Source of the DNA: Nitrosospira multiformis
GTDB taxonomy: Bacteria; Pseudomonadota; Gammaproteobacteria; Burkholderiales; Nitrosomonadaceae
NCBI RefSeq assembly: GCF_900111585.1
Contig: NZ_FOHI01000003.1
Coordinates: 62,001-126,000 of the forward strand
Length of the DNA: 64,000 nt
Direction of reading: 5' to 3'
Part shown: piece after piece, positions 53,149 to 62,499 of the stretch
Numbering within the stretch: position 1 is the stretch's first letter
Layout: every line of letters begins with the position of its first letter
Notes under the pieces: model-generated
The model's input: only the letters and a program-made list of their open reading frames with translations
Told to the model about the DNA's origin: nothing
The model's database searches: none
Made by a program: the position numbers and the translations under genes

Positions 53149-54474
53149 CTACTTTAGGCCCATGCAGTTGGCGTAATAGGTCACCGTGGCAGGCCAATCG
53201 CTGAAGATGCCCAGAATACCTACATCCCGGTTCAGGACGTCCAGCACTTTCATCACATCGCCTTCGCGCCTTATCGCCGAATCGAAAGTCTGGTAATAAA
53301 AGCCGTTATCGCCGTCAGCCAGTATTCCGGAGCGCTCCAGCGTCCAGGTGATGAGGTCTAGTCCTGCGGCCCTGGCCTGCATGGCGTAGCTGGACGGGAT
53401 GATATTGCCGCTCCCATCGACATCCAGCAGTGCGAATATGGGAGGGGCGACAATATTGATGCCCTCGGCTTTGTAAGCGGTCAACTGACCGGCATTGGGA
53501 AGATCAGCGACCGTATTGGCATCGTCGAGATAAACCGCCTGCCTCCCAAACTCGGGCTCCTTGGCGATCCAGTAACGGATATCGCGGATATCGAAGGACT
53601 GTGGAAAGACGTCGCGAGGTTTGACATCGGCAGCCTTGTACTCGTCGATCATCTGTTGAGCATAATGTTCCTGCGTGTAGTCGCCGACTCCGTCCCCCTC
53701 GCTGTCATAAGGCATTGCTACCTCCGCGTTCTTGAGTTCGGGTGTCATTTTTGCCCCCAGCTTGCTGAAGAGTTCGATACTCTCCCGGTGGCTGAGCAGA
53801 GTTCCACTGGTAGGGCCGGCGTACAAGTCAGTGCGCCATGCAGGTGTGCCGCCCACGTATTCCCCTACATTCCTTGCGGCAGGGTTGAAGGCGTCCATCT
53901 TGCCTTTCAGGCTCTTGAATTCATCCAGAGTGATGTCGCTCGTGCAGCAACGGGCGGAAGCTTCCTGAATCAGGTTTCCCGAAGCATCGAACTGGGCAGG
54001 TGTAAAAGGCCGCGTGCATTTTTCGGCAAGGGATGTTTCCAGAATATTCGTGGTGGTGTGCAGATCACACTGCGAATGGCGACACACCAGTTCCTTGTCC
54101 CTGGTAAATGTTACGTCGCACTCAAGAATGCCGGCGCCCATGCGAGCGGCGGCCCGATAGGACTCCGCCGTATGCTCGGGAAACTGCAATGGCGCGCCGC
54201 GATGACCGATGGAGAAGTATGTTTTCCTGAACGGGCCGGTACCGCAACGCGCGAGCTTGCTCTTGAGTTCACCGGCCTCCATATCCTCGACAAGGAAAAA
54301 GGGACGAGGGCCGAGTTGAACATTGCCGCCGGAATTATCAGGAGAAGCATCATGGAAGGGAGTTCCTTCCATGCCGTCGTTTTTTCCGCCGGCCAGGGCG
54401 GGCGCAATAATCAGCAAGACAAGGAAGAAAAATAAGATTGTCAGTACGGGATGGAAGAATGTTCGGCGGGTCAT
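53149..54474 (-). CDS. secreted glycerophosphodiester phosphodiesterase
   Basis: A 441-residue protein with a hydrophobic signal ([17 protein letters not shown], cleavage near residue 28). The GDPD catalytic residues are in place: His91-Arg92 in [14 protein letters not shown] with Glu100, Glu118 and Asp120 in [11 protein letters not shown], and His133 in CRHSQCD. It hydrolyses glycerophosphodiesters such as deacylated lipids to glycerol-3-phosphate and an alcohol. It is longer than cytoplasmic GlpQ-type enzymes, with an extended C-terminal part. It is divergent from the ExbB operon and adjacent to PhoX, so the three may serve organic-phosphorus uptake; this is inference. Confidence 0.92.
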   Translation of the reverse strand: MTRRTFFHPVLTILFFFLVLLIIAPALAGGKNDGMEGTPFHDASPDNSGGNVQLGPRPFFLVEDMEAGELKSKLARCGTGPFRKTYFSIGHRGAPLQFPEHTAESYRAAARMGAGILECDVTFTRDKELVCRHSQCDLHTTTNILETSLAEKCTRPFTPAQFDASGNLIQEASARCCTSDITLDEFKSLKGKMDAFNPAARNVGEYVGGTPAWRTDLYAGPTSGTLLSHRESIELFSKLGAKMTPELKNAEVAMPYDSEGDGVGDYTQEHYAQQMIDEYKAADVKPRDVFPQSFDIRDIRYWIAKEPEFGRQAVYLDDANTVADLPNAGQLTAYKAEGINIVAPPIFALLDVDGSGNIIPSSYAMQARAAGLDLITWTLERSGILADGDNGFYYQTFDSAIRREGDVMKVLDVLNRDVGILGIFSDWPATVTYYANCMGLK

Positions 54475-54626
54475 GTTGTCATTTCTCCTTTGTTCCGGGG
54501 ACGGATTTAGCCGCGAGGTGAGTTGGGCAAACGTTAGCCGGCTTCTTTTTCATTTTGATGAGAGATTTGTTAAACCTGGATCATGACCCCCCATTCTTTT
54601 CCCACATGCAGTTCCATGGCAGTCAT

Positions 54627-54644
54627 ATGATCCGTTCGGATCAT
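54627..54644. promoter_or_regulatory. 18-bp perfect palindrome, possible operator
   Basis: ATGATCCG-TT-CGGATCAT has 8-bp perfect arms. A half-site-like copy (ggatcatgac) lies at 54579-54588. Both sit in the 220-bp divergent spacer between the GDPD gene and the ExbB operon, about 70 bp before the latter's start, where a repressor could control either. Confidence 0.5.
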
Positions 54645-54711
54645 GATTCATTACCAATGGCTGTAATCAGAGGCAGGGATAATCCCCCTGTGTTTATTGG
54701 GGTTAATTTGC

Positions 54712-56367
54712 ATGCGTTTCCTGCCGTTTCTGCTCGCCTTTGTGTTGTCGACGTGGTCTTTTTCCAGTTATGCGTGGTGGAATGAGGACTGGACAAGCCG
54801 CAAGAAAATCACGCTGACAGGCCCATCAAGCGAGGTAACGGACGTACCCGTATTAATCCGCCTGCATACAGGCAACTTCGACTTTTTCTCGGCAAGCGAT
54901 AATGGCGGTGATGTGCGGCTGGTCTCGGGAGATGACAAGACCGAGCTCAAGTTCCATTTTGAAAAATGGGATGTTGCAAACGAGTTGGCGCTCATCTGGG
55001 TGAAATTACCCAGACTCTCGGCCCAAACCGAAATTTTCCTTTACTACGGTAATGAAAATGCGACATCGGCAGCCGACCCCAAAGGGACGTACGATGCCAG
55101 CAGCGCGATCTATCATTTTGCCGAATCGCAGGGAAACCCTCAGGATAGCGGCTCCAACAACCTGCACGCACAGTCCTCTGCGCAGCAGGTGGCGGCATCA
55201 TTTTCGAATGGCGGCGCAGGGTTCGATGGCGCACAAAGCCTGATTCTCCCCCCAGTACAGGCAGCAGGAGGCTACAGCTTCAGCGTATGGATCAAGCCTG
55301 CCTCCCTCAGTGGCATCATTTATCAGTCCGGTAGCGTGAACATCTCGCTTGATGGCGGCCTGATCAGGGCGCAATCAGGGGGCGCGAGCGTTGTTTCCGA
55401 CCAGCCTTTTGCTGCCGGGCAGTGGCATCACGTCGGTTTCACGATTTCGGATGCGCTCCGCCTGTATATAGATGGCAAGGCGGCTGGCGAAGCCCGGAAT
55501 GCGGTATTGCCTTCGGGCAGCGTGATCCTGGGGGGGAGATTCAAGGGCGAGATGGACGAAGCGCAGGTGTCGGGGCTTGTGCGGGCAGCCGAATGGATTG
55601 CGGTTCAGGCTGCGCTGGGACCGGACGGCAAGCTGGTTGTGATGGGTGAAGAAGAGACCACCGAAAGTGGCTCCGAGGTCTCGCACATGGGCATCATCCT
55701 GAAATCGCTGACCGTGGATGGATGGGTTGCGATTGGTCTCCTGACGGTGATGCTGCTGATTGCGATATGGGTGATGTACAGCAAGGCGGTCTACATCAAC
55801 CGCGTGGATAAGTCCAACAACCGCTTCATGGACAAATTCCGCGAGCTGTCAACCGATCTGGCCATGATAGACAAAGCCCAGGGATTGGGAAAAGACTTCG
55901 AGCATTCCTCTCTTTATCGAATCTATCACATCGGCGCGGTTGAACTGGCGCATCGCTTCCAGGATACCGATGCCGCGCATACCGACAAGTCGTTGACACC
56001 TCAATCGCTCGACGCCATCCGTGCAAGCCTGGATGCCGGGCTGGTGGAAGAAATCCAGCGCATGAACAGGTTCATGGTGCTGCTGACCATTGCCATTTCC
56101 GGTGGCCCTTTCATTGGCCTCTTGGGAACTGTGATGGGGGTAATGATCACTTTTGCGGCCATTGCCGCGGCAGGGGACGTCAATGTCAACGCCATCGCGC
56201 CTGGCATCGCCGCCGCCCTTGCGGCAACCGTCGCTGGCATGGGTGTGGCGATTCCATCCCTCTTTGGCTACAACTATCTCGCCTCGCGTATCAAGGCCAT
56301 CGTATCCAGAATGCATATTTTCGTGGATGAGTTCATCACCAAGCTTGCCGAAAACTACAGCCGCTGA
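54712..56367 (+). CDS. DUF2341-LamG-MotA/TolQ/ExbB fusion protein
   Basis: A 551-residue protein. The signal-like segment MRFLPFLLAFVLSTWSFSSY is followed by WWNEDWTSRKKI, a DUF2341 start (VPVLIRLHTGNFDFFSASDN, ALIWVKLPRLSAQTEIFLYY) and a LamG/concanavalin-like beta-sandwich (about 135-295: GYSFSVWIKPASL, GQWHHVGFTI). A transmembrane helix at about 330-355 leads to a MotA/TolQ/ExbB domain with two helices (MVLLTIAISGGPFIGLLGTV and AIAPGIAAALAATVAGMGVA). Standard ExbB lacks the DUF2341/LamG front end, which should lie in the periplasm. It forms the proton-channel pentamer with ExbD, encoded next. ATG 54712 is chosen over TTG 54697. Confidence 0.9.
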   Translation: MRFLPFLLAFVLSTWSFSSYAWWNEDWTSRKKITLTGPSSEVTDVPVLIRLHTGNFDFFSASDNGGDVRLVSGDDKTELKFHFEKWDVANELALIWVKLPRLSAQTEIFLYYGNENATSAADPKGTYDASSAIYHFAESQGNPQDSGSNNLHAQSSAQQVAASFSNGGAGFDGAQSLILPPVQAAGGYSFSVWIKPASLSGIIYQSGSVNISLDGGLIRAQSGGASVVSDQPFAAGQWHHVGFTISDALRLYIDGKAAGEARNAVLPSGSVILGGRFKGEMDEAQVSGLVRAAEWIAVQAALGPDGKLVVMGEEETTESGSEVSHMGIILKSLTVDGWVAIGLLTVMLLIAIWVMYSKAVYINRVDKSNNRFMDKFRELSTDLAMIDKAQGLGKDFEHSSLYRIYHIGAVELAHRFQDTDAAHTDKSLTPQSLDAIRASLDAGLVEEIQRMNRFMVLLTIAISGGPFIGLLGTVMGVMITFAAIAAAGDVNVNAIAPGIAAALAATVAGMGVAIPSLFGYNYLASRIKAIVSRMHIFVDEFITKLAENYSR

Positions 56368-56376
56368 CGGATTGAC

Positions 56377-56781
56377 ATGAAGGTTCAGGAAGAAAACGAG
56401 CTTTACGACGAGATCAATGTCGTTCCCATGCTGGATCTCGCCTACGTCTTGCTGGTGATTTTCATCATCATGACAACAGCATCTGTCCAGGGGATAAAGG
56501 TCAATCTGCCCAAGGCCAGTAATTCCCCCAGTCTGGCCAAGCCGCAAACCAAGGCGATCACGATCAACGAGAGCGGGCAGATTTTTCTGGATGCCTACCC
56601 GGTAACGCTGGATGAATTGAAAACCCGGCTGAGCCAGTTGAAAGCAGTCAATCCGGAGCTGCCGGTCGTAGTCAAGGGGGATACGGTGGTGCAGTACGGC
56701 AAGGTGATGGAAGTCCTCGAATTACTCGGGCAACTGGATATAACGCAACTGGGCCTCGTCACCCAGCGCCTGGTGAAGTAA
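56377..56781 (+). CDS. exbD: ExbD/TolR-type biopolymer transport protein
   Basis: A 134-residue protein. The N-terminal transmembrane helix with its essential Asp is MLDLAYVLLVIFIIMTTAS (Asp20). A periplasmic domain follows (VNLPKASNSPSLAKPQTKAI, ITINESGQIFLDAYPVTLDE and LPVVVKGDTVVQYGKVMEVL), typical of ExbD. It is nine bases after the fusion gene. It pairs with the ExbB part to harvest the proton-motive force. Confidence 0.93.
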   Translation: MKVQEENELYDEINVVPMLDLAYVLLVIFIIMTTASVQGIKVNLPKASNSPSLAKPQTKAITINESGQIFLDAYPVTLDELKTRLSQLKAVNPELPVVVKGDTVVQYGKVMEVLELLGQLDITQLGLVTQRLVK

Positions 56782-56795
56782 TGGCATGACGGCTG

Positions 56796-57473
56796 ATGGA
56801 GGTGTCTAACCCGGATTCGCCCAATTGGCCTGGCTGGGCACGATGGGGAGTTGTTGTACTTTGCCTGGCTGTGGCGATCATGCTGGGATTATGGTTGAAG
56901 GAGCTTTTGGGAAGCGACGAGCCGCCTCCGAAGCGCTCGCTACAACAAATCACGTTGATCAAGCCCCCGCCTCCTCCCCCTCCGCCCCCGGAGCAGAAGC
57001 CGCCCGAACCTGTAGTAAAGGAAGAAGTGAAGCTGCCGGATCCTGCCCCCGAACCCATGGAGAAAGCGGATGAGCCGCCGCCCGGCCCAGACTTGGGTGT
57101 CGATGCCGAAGGGACGGGCGACGGCGATGGATTCGGCCTTGTCGGGAAAAAAGGCGGCGCCGATCTGATAGGCGGCGCCAGGGGGAATCCTTGGGCCTGG
57201 TATGACGCAATAGTAAACGAGGCGGTGAATTCCGCCTTTCAGGATGCGCTATCGCGGGAACAGGCGCTCAAGGACAAGACGTACCGGGTAGTAGTGAAAG
57301 TGTGGATCGATACCCATGGGAAAGTGGCACGGGTTGCGCTGGTTGACAAGACCGGCAACCCCCGGGTTGATGAATTGCTGGAAGATGTACTGCAGAGCTT
57401 GAAGGCGTTACGCGAAGGTCCGCCGGCAGACATGCCGCAGCCGCTAAAAATACGTGTGACCTCGCGCGCCTGA
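56796..57473 (+). CDS. TonB-like energy transducer
   Basis: A 225-residue protein with an N-terminal transmembrane helix at about 17-36 (RWGVVVLCLAVAIMLGLWLK), a Pro-rich periplasm-spanning stretch (nine prolines at 58-66, then EQKPPEPVVKEEVKLPDPAP), and a C-terminal TonB-like domain (TYRVVVKVWIDTHGKVARVA, DKTGNPRVDELLEDVLQSL). It should carry energy from ExbB-ExbD to an outer-membrane partner. It starts 14 bp after exbD with a weak ribosome-binding site. The TonB-box receptor is not obvious in the window; the next gene encodes a porin. Confidence 0.88.
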   Translation: MEVSNPDSPNWPGWARWGVVVLCLAVAIMLGLWLKELLGSDEPPPKRSLQQITLIKPPPPPPPPPEQKPPEPVVKEEVKLPDPAPEPMEKADEPPPGPDLGVDAEGTGDGDGFGLVGKKGGADLIGGARGNPWAWYDAIVNEAVNSAFQDALSREQALKDKTYRVVVKVWIDTHGKVARVALVDKTGNPRVDELLEDVLQSLKALREGPPADMPQPLKIRVTSRA

Positions 57474-57488
57474 TGTCCGGAGAATGAA

Positions 57489-59174
57489 ATGAGAATCCCT
57501 GCGATGCTCGCAGGCGCGGTCATGGCCCTAGCGGCCATGGGCAGCGTCGACGCAAAAACCGAAGAGCACGAAAAGATAGAAGTCCTGTATGAGACTACCC
57601 TGAACCTGATTCATCTCCTGGTGGAGCAGGGCGTCATCAAGCAGGAGGTCGCTGATGAAATGATCAGGAAGGCGGAGCAGAAAGCTAAAGCCTCCCAGCA
57701 GCAAGCACGGGAACAGAGTGGGCAGCCCCAGGCCGGGGAGCCGAAAAAGGGTGAGGTACGGGTGACTTACGTTCCCGAGCACATCAAGAAAGAGATTCGT
57801 GATCAGTTGCGCGAGGAAGTGGTGGGCCAGGCCAAGCAGGAACGCTGGGGCAATGTAAATGCGACTCCTGAATGGCTGGATCGCTTTACCCTGGAAGGGG
57901 ATATACGGCTGCGCGAGCAGGCAGATTTCTTCGGCGACCGCAATGCGCCGGCAGCCAATTTCCAAGCGATCGGCCAGCAAATCGACAACACGACGAAAGA
58001 CAGTCATCACCGCGAGCGCATCCGCATGCGTCTCGGGATTAATGCCAACGTCACGCGCGGAGTAGATCTGGGGCTTCGCTTGACCACCGGTAATGTCAAC
58101 GGGCCGGCCGTCACGGGGGACTTGATGGGCGGGTCCCCCACCTCTACCTTGCAGACGCTGGGCACTTACAACAGTAAATTCAGCTTCGTGCTGGATCAGG
58201 CTTATCTCAAGCTTTCCCCCTGGGACTGGCTGACTGTCAGCGGAGGGCGTTTTCCCAATCCTTTCTTCGTGGGCACGGTTGGCAACATATATACCGGCAC
58301 AATCGGAAAGGCGCCCCACACCATACCCACCGCGGGCGTGGTGCATACGGACCTGTTGTGGGACGTGGACGTGAACTTCGAGGGGCTCGCGGTCAATCTC
58401 CATCCCTGGAAGAAGCAGGAGCGAACGATCAAGCCATTTCTCAATGCGGGCATATTCCCATTGCAAAAAATAAATCAAAGCGAGACGGTCAAAGCCAAGG
58501 ATAAGTGGTTTTATGGCGCCCAGGCCGGAGTAGAGTGGGCTCCGGAAGGTGCCGACACCAAAATCCGGCTGGGGGCAGCCTATTATGATTTTGAAAATAT
58601 CAGTGGTGTTCGCAATCCCAACTTCGGCGATACCCTGTTCAACCAGACCGCTCCGTTATTCCGTCAAAAAGGCAACAGTCTTTTCAACATCGACAACGAT
58701 GGCGATCCGACCACGAACTTATGGGCCCTGGCTTCTGATTACAAGATCGCAAACGCGACCATGGTGGCGGACTACTCCAGATTCAAGCCAATTCATGTAA
58801 TCGGAACGCTGGATTATGCGCGTAATGTGGGGTATGACCAGGACAGGATTCTTGCCCGCACCGGCCAGAATATCAAGCCGGAAATCAATGCATATCAGGC
58901 CCGCCTCACTGTTGGTTATCCGGTTATTTCCGAGCGGCATCAGTGGCAGGTTCTCGGGTTTTACCGCCGGTCGGAGCGGGATTCGATGCTGGATGCCTTT
59001 ACCGATTCCAATTACCTCCTTGGCGGCACCAATCACAAGGGTTACACCATTCAGGGTTTCTATGGCGTAGCCCATAATACCTGGGTGGGACTTCGCTATA
59101 TGTCATACGACAATATCAGCGGATTGCCGCTGTCGATCGATTCCGTCAATCTGGATCTGAACGCCAGATTCTGA
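57489..59174 (+). CDS. putative outer-membrane porin with N-terminal coiled coil
   Basis: A 561-residue protein with a signal peptide (MRIPAMLAGAVMALAAMGSV, cleavage near VDA-KTE). A periplasmic helical region (about 30-110, with VEQGVIKQEVADEMIRKAEQ) leads into a beta-barrel (FTLEGDIRLREQADFFGDRN, RIRMRLGINANVTRGVDLGL, SFVLDQAYLKLSPWDWLTVS). The last strand, DSVNLDLNARF, ends in Phe as expected. This is the putative-porin (Porin_5-like) family. The N-terminal coil could be anchored to peptidoglycan or to the TonB-like protein. It starts 15 bp after the TonB-like gene. It is the likely outer-membrane gate of this module. Confidence 0.87.
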   Translation: MRIPAMLAGAVMALAAMGSVDAKTEEHEKIEVLYETTLNLIHLLVEQGVIKQEVADEMIRKAEQKAKASQQQAREQSGQPQAGEPKKGEVRVTYVPEHIKKEIRDQLREEVVGQAKQERWGNVNATPEWLDRFTLEGDIRLREQADFFGDRNAPAANFQAIGQQIDNTTKDSHHRERIRMRLGINANVTRGVDLGLRLTTGNVNGPAVTGDLMGGSPTSTLQTLGTYNSKFSFVLDQAYLKLSPWDWLTVSGGRFPNPFFVGTVGNIYTGTIGKAPHTIPTAGVVHTDLLWDVDVNFEGLAVNLHPWKKQERTIKPFLNAGIFPLQKINQSETVKAKDKWFYGAQAGVEWAPEGADTKIRLGAAYYDFENISGVRNPNFGDTLFNQTAPLFRQKGNSLFNIDNDGDPTTNLWALASDYKIANATMVADYSRFKPIHVIGTLDYARNVGYDQDRILARTGQNIKPEINAYQARLTVGYPVISERHQWQVLGFYRRSERDSMLDAFTDSNYLLGGTNHKGYTIQGFYGVAHNTWVGLRYMSYDNISGLPLSIDSVNLDLNARF

Positions 59175-59187
59175 AGGAAAGGATATC

Positions 59188-59874
59188 ATGAGCCCCCGGA
59201 AAAAAAAGATTCTGCCGCTCCTGGCCCGCGGGATGATCGTTGCTCTGTTGGCAGCCTCCTGGCCCTCCGCCAGCGCAGCGGGCACTGTCACCGACAGGAG
59301 TGCTAAGAAAGAGCGACAGGTGCTGCGGCGCATGCAACAGCAGCTGAACGAAATGCAACAGCAGAAATCGACACTCGATCAGGAGAAAACGGCGCTGGAA
59401 GAAACGCTGAAGAATGCCAGTAAGGAAACGGAGTCTCATAAAAAGTCTGCGGCCAGTGCCGCAGCCAAGGCATCGCGGCTCGAAAAGGATATTGAAGCGG
59501 CAAGCCGGGAAAAAGCGGAATTGGGCGTCCAACTCAAGGAAGCGCAGAAACAGAACCAGGAGCTCGACCTCCAACGCAAACAGCTGGAACAGGATCTGAA
59601 GGTCAAGGCAGCGGCGCTGGCAAAGGAGGGGGAACAAAGAAACCTGTGTGAAACGAATAACGGCGAGCTCTATCGCATCGGGCGCGAACTGGTGGATTGG
59701 TATGCCAGCAAGGGGCCTTTGAACGCGATTCTGGAGGCCGAACCGTTCACCGGGATGAAGAGCGTCGAAATGGAAAATCTGCTCGAAAATTATCGCGAAA
59801 AGCTTGAAACTCGGCATCTGGAGCCTTCCATCAGTCGCGAAATCCGCGAGATCCACGGGCGTCTGCTACCATAG
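59188..59874 (+). CDS. coiled-coil periplasmic protein of the ExbB module
   Basis: A 228-residue protein with a signal-like N-terminus (LLARGMIVALLAASWPSASA), then a long coiled coil from about 38 to 155 (heptad-rich: QVLRRMQQQLNEMQQQKSTL, ASRLEKDIEAASREKAELGV). A short globular C-terminus (NNGELYRIGRELVDWYASKG, MENLLENYREKLE) follows. It begins 13 bp after the porin gene and ends the module. It may span the periplasm as a spacer or linker. The family is not recognised. Confidence 0.78.
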   Translation: MSPRKKKILPLLARGMIVALLAASWPSASAAGTVTDRSAKKERQVLRRMQQQLNEMQQQKSTLDQEKTALEETLKNASKETESHKKSAASAAAKASRLEKDIEAASREKAELGVQLKEAQKQNQELDLQRKQLEQDLKVKAAALAKEGEQRNLCETNNGELYRIGRELVDWYASKGPLNAILEAEPFTGMKSVEMENLLENYREKLETRHLEPSISREIREIHGRLLP

Positions 59875-60029
59875 GGAAGCGAGCGGATGAGTCTTATGTT
59901 TCCCGATGTTCCCGGCGGTGCCGCGCCTGCCAGTCTTGTTTGACTGGTAAATACTGCATCAAGGGAAAGCACTATCGTTTGTTTATGGCTTTAGGATGTA
60001 TATCCCCTTGACCCTTTTCAGGAGAAATC

Positions 60030-60497
60030 ATGACCTCAACAGCAGGCAAGCAGAATTCAAGAAAACAGAATTCAAAAAAACCTGGCCGGACAGCAAAGGA
60101 AGCGGCAATATTACAAAATGACCCGCAGGCTTCCGTCCTGACGGAGGCGCCAGCGGAAGGTGTCAGACCTCGCAGGTCGAGGGCATCGGACAAGACCGGT
60201 CCGCACAGCCCGAAAGAAGACAAACCGCGGAAGCGCGTAGTGGAGGCAAGATCAGAGAAGGAAATGGACACGAATGCGGAGGAGTTTTCCAATACCGCGA
60301 CACCGAAGAAAAATAAACGGATACGCGACAGTTATTCTATCCCTGAGAGCGAGCACAAACAGATTTCCATACTTAAGAAACGTTGTCTGGATCAGGGCCG
60401 GCGGGCGAAGAAGAGCCAGATTTTGCGGGCTGGCATTCTCGTGCTGGCGCAAATGGACGACACCGAACTTCTCGCTGTCATGGAACGGATCAGGTGA
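60030..60497 (+). CDS. basic protein with a possible ribbon-helix-helix C-terminus
   Basis: A 155-residue protein after AGGAG. The first 95 residues are Lys/Arg/Ser/Pro-rich and disordered. The C-terminus, RIRDSYSIPESEHKQISILK then KRCLDQGRRAKKSQILRAGI, looks like a ribbon-helix-helix domain (beta strand SYSIP, then helix, then SQILRAGILVL). It could be a DNA-binding regulator. No target is identified. It is 155 bp after the ExbB module. Confidence 0.65.
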   Translation: MTSTAGKQNSRKQNSKKPGRTAKEAAILQNDPQASVLTEAPAEGVRPRRSRASDKTGPHSPKEDKPRKRVVEARSEKEMDTNAEEFSNTATPKKNKRIRDSYSIPESEHKQISILKKRCLDQGRRAKKSQILRAGILVLAQMDDTELLAVMERIR

Positions 60498-60609
60498 CCG
60501 CGTAGCGATTTTTCATCAGCGATTTCTCATCGATCGCTGACCGCATCGCTCCTGACAACACAGAATTTCTTTCCGCCTCTTTCCGTCTCTTTCCGCCCCA
60601 TGGACGTTC

Positions 60610-60630
60610 GGCTCTTTGCTCGAAAGAGCC
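60610..60630 (+). terminator. hairpin after the basic protein
   Basis: GGCTCTTT-GCTCG-AAAGAGCC is a perfect 8-bp stem. A T5 run (acctttttcc) starts about 14 nt later, so it may be a weak terminator before the trp promoter. Confidence 0.4.
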
Positions 60631-60657
60631 GGCGTATCAAACCTTTTTCCGTTGGCC

Positions 60658-60686
60658 TTGCCCGTCAGATTTGGAGAAGAGATAAT
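60658..60686 (+). promoter_or_regulatory. sigma-70-like promoter of the trpGDC operon
   Basis: TTGCCC (60658-60663), a 17-bp spacer and GATAAT (60681-60686) match the -35/-10 consensus in 4 of 6 and 5 of 6 positions. The trpG ATG lies about 105 bp downstream. No leader peptide with tandem Trp codons was found. Confidence 0.6.
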
Positions 60687-60795
60687 ATGGGTCTCTTCGC
60701 TATCCTGGTTGTATCCCTCAGCTTCAGCGTAAAATAAGATATGAGCGGCGTGCGTATGTCTTTCAGGGTGGACTTCATCGGGTGGATTTCTTACT

Positions 60796-61359
60796 ATGCT
60801 GTTGATGATCGATAACTACGATTCCTTCACCTATAACCTGGTCCAGTATTTTGGCGAACTGGGCGAGGAAGTGAAAGTGTTTCGCAATGATGAAATCACC
60901 CCTCAAGAAGTTGCGCAGTTAAAGCCTGAGCGCATCGTGATCTCCCCAGGCCCATGCACGCCGAGCAAGGCTGGAATATCCATACCCCTGATCGAGCGCT
61001 ACAATGAGCAGATTCCCTTGCTGGGTGTCTGTCTCGGTCATCAGAGCATAGGGCAGGCCTTCGGCGGAAAAATAATTCATTCAGCACGACCGATGCACGG
61101 CAAGACCTCTCTTATCTTTCATGATGGGGCAGGAGTGTTTCGTGGTTTGCCCAACCCGTTCACCGCAATCCGTTACCACTCTCTTGTTATTGAACGGGAA
61201 ACTCTGCCCGACTGCCTGGAAATCACCGCCTGGACTGGAGATGGAGAAATCATGGGTGTGCGTCACAAGACCCTGCCCATCGAAGGTGTGCAGTTTCACC
61301 CCGAATCCATTCTGACCGAGCATGGGCACACATTGCTCGGGAATTTTCTGAACCAGTGA
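60796..61359 (+). CDS. trpG: anthranilate synthase glutamine amidotransferase TrpG
   Basis: A 187-residue class I amidotransferase: [20 protein letters not shown], the catalytic Cys79 in [11 protein letters not shown], and His168-Glu170 in [12 protein letters not shown]. It supplies ammonia from glutamine to TrpE for anthranilate synthesis, the first step toward tryptophan; in many organisms it also serves aminodeoxychorismate synthase for folate. TrpE is not in the window. It is 85 bp upstream of trpD. Confidence 0.97.
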   Translation: MLLMIDNYDSFTYNLVQYFGELGEEVKVFRNDEITPQEVAQLKPERIVISPGPCTPSKAGISIPLIERYNEQIPLLGVCLGHQSIGQAFGGKIIHSARPMHGKTSLIFHDGAGVFRGLPNPFTAIRYHSLVIERETLPDCLEITAWTGDGEIMGVRHKTLPIEGVQFHPESILTEHGHTLLGNFLNQ

Positions 61360-61444
61360 AAACTGAAGGAAGCGGCATGAATCCCAGCCAAAGGGGTGAA
61401 AGGGTTGAAAGAGTCGGGGCGGTATCATTCAGTAGCAGGCCACT

Positions 61445-62497
61445 GTGAGTCCGCAGGAAGCACTGGCACGCCTCATCGAGCACCGTGAAATCTTTCATGA
61501 TGAAATGCTGGCGCTCATGCGGCAGATCATGCGCGGAGAACTCTCCCCCACGCTGATTTCAGCGATTATCACTGGGTTGCGTGTGAAGAAGGAAACCGTA
61601 GGCGAGATCGCTGCTGCGGCACAGGTAATGCGCGAATTTGCCGCCCGCGTGGAAGTGCAGGATGACCGCCTCGTCGATACATGCGGAACAGGAGGGGATA
61701 GTGCCCATACTTTCAACATTTCCACCACCGCTGCGTTCGTCGCCGCGGCTGCCGGCGCACGGGTGGCGAAACATGGCGGACGCTCTGTTTCCAGCAAATC
61801 GGGAAGTGCCGACGTGCTCGAAGCACTGGGCGTCAATCTCGACCAGACACCGGTGCAAATAGCGGAGAACATAAGTGAAATCGGTCTCGGTTTCATGTTT
61901 GCGCCCAATTTCCACAATGCCATGAAACATGCCGCCCCCGTACGGCGGGAGCTGGGGGTGCGCACCCTGTTTAATATCCTCGGGCCGCTGACCAATCCCG
62001 CCGGAGCAAAAAATCAACTGCTGGGCGTATTCCATCCCGATCTCGTGGGCATCATCACACGCGTTTTGCATCGCCTGGGCAGCCGTCATGTCATGGTGGT
62101 TCATGGCGGCGCCAGCAATCAGGGCGGGCTGGATGAGATCACGATAGCTGGCGAGACGCTGGTAGGGGAACTCAGGCACGGCGAGATCCTTGAATATACC
62201 GTCAGGCCGGAAGATTTCGGCATGAAAGCGGCTCCCATTGAAACAATACAAGCGCATGACACCACTCAGTCTGCAGAGATGCTGAGAGCGGTATTGAATA
62301 ATCAGCCGGGGCCGCCGCGGGATATCGTATTGCTGAATGCGGGCGCGACGATTTATGTGGCAGGTATCGCAGAGTCGCTCGCGCAGGGTGTAAAAAAAGC
62401 GCATGCCGCTATAGAAAGCGGTGCTGCGAGGGAAAAATTGCAGGAGCTGGTGGAATTCTCAAACCGGCAGAACCGCGGTGAGGTTTCTTTTGTTTGA
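61445..62497 (+). CDS. trpD: anthranilate phosphoribosyltransferase TrpD
   Basis: A 350-residue transferase from a GTG start. It shows the phosphoribosyl-diphosphate-binding motif [15 protein letters not shown], then [20 protein letters not shown] and the later [12 protein letters not shown]. It joins anthranilate to PRPP to give phosphoribosylanthranilate. The stop is 2 bp from the ATG of trpC. Confidence 0.97.
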   Translation: MSPQEALARLIEHREIFHDEMLALMRQIMRGELSPTLISAIITGLRVKKETVGEIAAAAQVMREFAARVEVQDDRLVDTCGTGGDSAHTFNISTTAAFVAAAAGARVAKHGGRSVSSKSGSADVLEALGVNLDQTPVQIAENISEIGLGFMFAPNFHNAMKHAAPVRRELGVRTLFNILGPLTNPAGAKNQLLGVFHPDLVGIITRVLHRLGSRHVMVVHGGASNQGGLDEITIAGETLVGELRHGEILEYTVRPEDFGMKAAPIETIQAHDTTQSAEMLRAVLNNQPGPPRDIVLLNAGATIYVAGIAESLAQGVKKAHAAIESGAAREKLQELVEFSNRQNRGEVSFV

Positions 62498-62499
62498 TC

